In this document: in pieces, positions 6,128 to 7,289 of the stretch | Layout of the letters: every line of letters starts with the position of its first letter | Position numbering within the stretch: the stretch's first letter is position 1 | Assembly (NCBI GenBank): GCA_024648655.1 | Contig: JAGGDZ010000162.1 | Location: 1-7,289, forward strand | Length of the DNA stretch: 7,289 bases | Reading direction: 5' to 3' | Origin: Chloroflexota bacterium | GTDB taxonomy: Bacteria > Chloroflexota > Dehalococcoidia > Lucifugimonadales > JADFKI01 | Program-made: the position numbers and the translations under genes | Notes under the pieces: generated by a model | Told to the model about the DNA's origin: nothing | The model's database searches: none | Seen by the model: the letters and a program-made list of their open reading frames with translations, nothing else

Positions 6128-7249
6128 ATGGCGACAGCAATAAGTGGAGAACTCGAATACGTGAGAGAAATGGACGGGATGGCGCACATCAAGGTCATCG
6201 GTGTTGGCGGTGGTGGCTCCAACGCCGTCTCGCGGATGTTCCGCGAGCGCGTGCCTTCGGTGGAGTATATGATTGTCAACACGGACGCTCAGGCGCTCGT
6301 TTCCTGCGATGTGCCGCTCAAGATGCGCATCGGTGACGGGTTGACAATGGGCAAGGGCGTTGGCGGCAACCCCGAACTTGGCATGAGGTCGGCTGAAGAA
6401 AGCCGTGAAGAGCTGTATGACGTGATTCGCGACGCCGACATGGTGTTCGTAGCAGCCGGAATGGGCGGCGGCACCGGCACGGGCGCGGCTCCGGTCATCG
6501 CGGAAATCGCGCGAGAAACCGGCGCGCTGACCGTCGGGGTCGTAACAAGACCCTTCGCATTTGAGGGCAAGCGCCGGGCCGATTCGGCCGAAGAAGGCAT
6601 ACAGCGCCTCAAGGAGCATGTTGACACCCTGCTCGTCATTCCCAACGAGCGACTCCATATCATTTGCGAAGAGGAAATTACCGCCCAGAACGCATTTCTG
6701 ATGGCAGACGACGTACTGCGAATGGGCGTGCAGTCTATCGCCGAGTTGATAACCGTGCCCGGCGAAATCAACCTCGACTTCGCAGACGTTCAGTCGATCA
6801 TGCAGAACTCCGGTCCCGCCTGGATGTCCATCGGCTGGGGCGTAGGTGAGCACCGCGCGAGAAGCGCAGCCCAGACCGCTATCACCAACCCGCTACTGGA
6901 CGTGTCGATCGAGGGCGCGCAAGGGGTACTGTTCAACATCACGGGCGGCAGCGACCTCCGACTCTCCGAGCTGCATGAGGCTGCCGAGGTCATCCAGCGC
7001 GTGGTCGATCCCGACTGCAACATCATCTTCGGTATGGCGACCGACCTCAAGATGGAAAACGAAATCAAGATCACCATCATCGCCACCGGATTTGAGCATC
7101 CGAGCGACGATAAGAAGAACGAGGATGGCTACGCCAACATGCTGCTCGAAGCCATGTCGAGCGACAACGGCAAACTAGACCTTCCGCCCTTCCTGCGGAG
7201 ATACTCCAAGACCCAAAAGGAACAGGTGAGCAAGAACGGCACGCATTAG
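6128..7249 (+). CDS. ftsZ: Cell division protein FtsZ, tubulin-like GTPase
   Basis: FtsZ polymerises at mid-cell into the Z-ring that drives division. The 373-residue protein carries the N-terminal nucleotide-binding strand IKVIGVGGGGSNAVSRM (21-37), NTDAQAL (51-57), the tubulin signature GMGGGTGTGAAP (111-122) that contacts GTP phosphates, and the T7 synergy loop NLDFADV (215-221). N215, D217 and D220 of that loop match the residues that complete GTP hydrolysis in the next subunit. The C-terminal domain is complete (for example NPLLDVSIEGAQG, 254-266). A short linker leads to LDLPPFLRR (350-358), the conserved tail peptide that binds FtsA. A basic, hydrophilic extension of about 15 residues follows. 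The start is clear: GGGGAGG at 6111-6117 lies 10 nt upstream of the ATG. The gene follows ftsA by 81 nt and may have some transcription of its own. It is noticeably richer in G and C at third positions than rsmH, which fits high expression. Confidence 0.98.
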   Translation: MATAISGELEYVREMDGMAHIKVIGVGGGGSNAVSRMFRERVPSVEYMIVNTDAQALVSCDVPLKMRIGDGLTMGKGVGGNPELGMRSAEESREELYDVIRDADMVFVAAGMGGGTGTGAAPVIAEIARETGALTVGVVTRPFAFEGKRRADSAEEGIQRLKEHVDTLLVIPNERLHIICEEEITAQNAFLMADDVLRMGVQSIAELITVPGEINLDFADVQSIMQNSGPAWMSIGWGVGEHRARSAAQTAITNPLLDVSIEGAQGVLFNITGGSDLRLSELHEAAEVIQRVVDPDCNIIFGMATDLKMENEIKITIIATGFEHPSDDKKNEDGYANMLLEAMSSDNGKLDLPPFLRRYSKTQKEQVSKNGTH

Positions 7250-7284
7250 GCCTGCGGCAACACTCATCGGCAGATGAGCAGCCT
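7248..7284 (+). terminator. Stem-loop immediately after ftsZ, possible terminator
   Basis: A perfect 6-bp stem CTCATC/GATGAG with a GGCA tetraloop lies at 7263-7278. An outer helix can form between AGGCCTG (7248-7254, one bulged C, overlapping the ftsZ stop) and CAGCCT (7279-7284). No T-run follows in the few bases before the window ends, so an intrinsic terminator cannot be confirmed. It could instead be a 3' stabilising structure or a processing site. Confidence 0.4.
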
Positions 7285-7289
7285 CCCCG

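Noticed and set aside
5984..6853. 289-codon minus-strand frame opposite ftsZ
   Set aside because: The translation is rich in His, Arg and Ala with no recognisable motif and is fully opposite conserved FtsZ codons. GC-rich third positions explain its length.

Overview
This window looks like a chromosomal segment of a Chloroflexota bacterium, most likely from the Dehalococcoidia/SAR202 side. That placement is an inference. It rests on a compact rsmH-ftsA-ftsZ cluster with no cell-wall genes, on the style of the decayed transposase, and on a Uma2-type gene fragment; no marker gene here settles it. Base composition is moderate, and ftsZ is visibly more GC-rich than the accessory left end.

Left third (about 1-1310) is accessory. 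A minus-strand Uma2-like gene runs off the left edge and has a recognisable extended -10 promoter. Then comes about 450 bases with no assignable gene, followed by the wreck of a DDE-type transposase (about 722-1145). Its N-terminus, zinc-finger-like segment and first catalytic block lie in three different reading frames, with most of the middle and C-terminus gone.

Middle (1312-3506) is a minus-strand run read in the order mogA/moaB-type molybdopterin gene, trmD (tRNA m1G37 methyltransferase), then a COG3618-type amidohydrolase. The spacings are 4 and 61 nt, so these are probably one transcript. trmD is not beside rpsP, rimM or rplS.

A 273-base divergent intergenic region (3507-3779) holds a tandem 11-bp repeat near mogA. 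Just before rsmH there is a strong Shine-Dalgarno that serves a 16-codon leader ORF rather than rsmH itself; this leader overlaps the rsmH start by four bases (GTGA).

Right part (3780-7249) is the plus-strand cluster rsmH (16S rRNA m4C1402 methyltransferase), ftsA and ftsZ. These cover rRNA modification at the decoding centre and the cytoskeletal core of division: the FtsZ filament and its FtsA membrane tether. No mraZ, ftsL, ftsI, mur, ftsW or ftsQ gene lies between or beside them in the window. A stem-loop follows ftsZ at the right edge. I see no CRISPR array, tRNA, rRNA or convincing new defence system; the most unusual material is regulatory and architectural.
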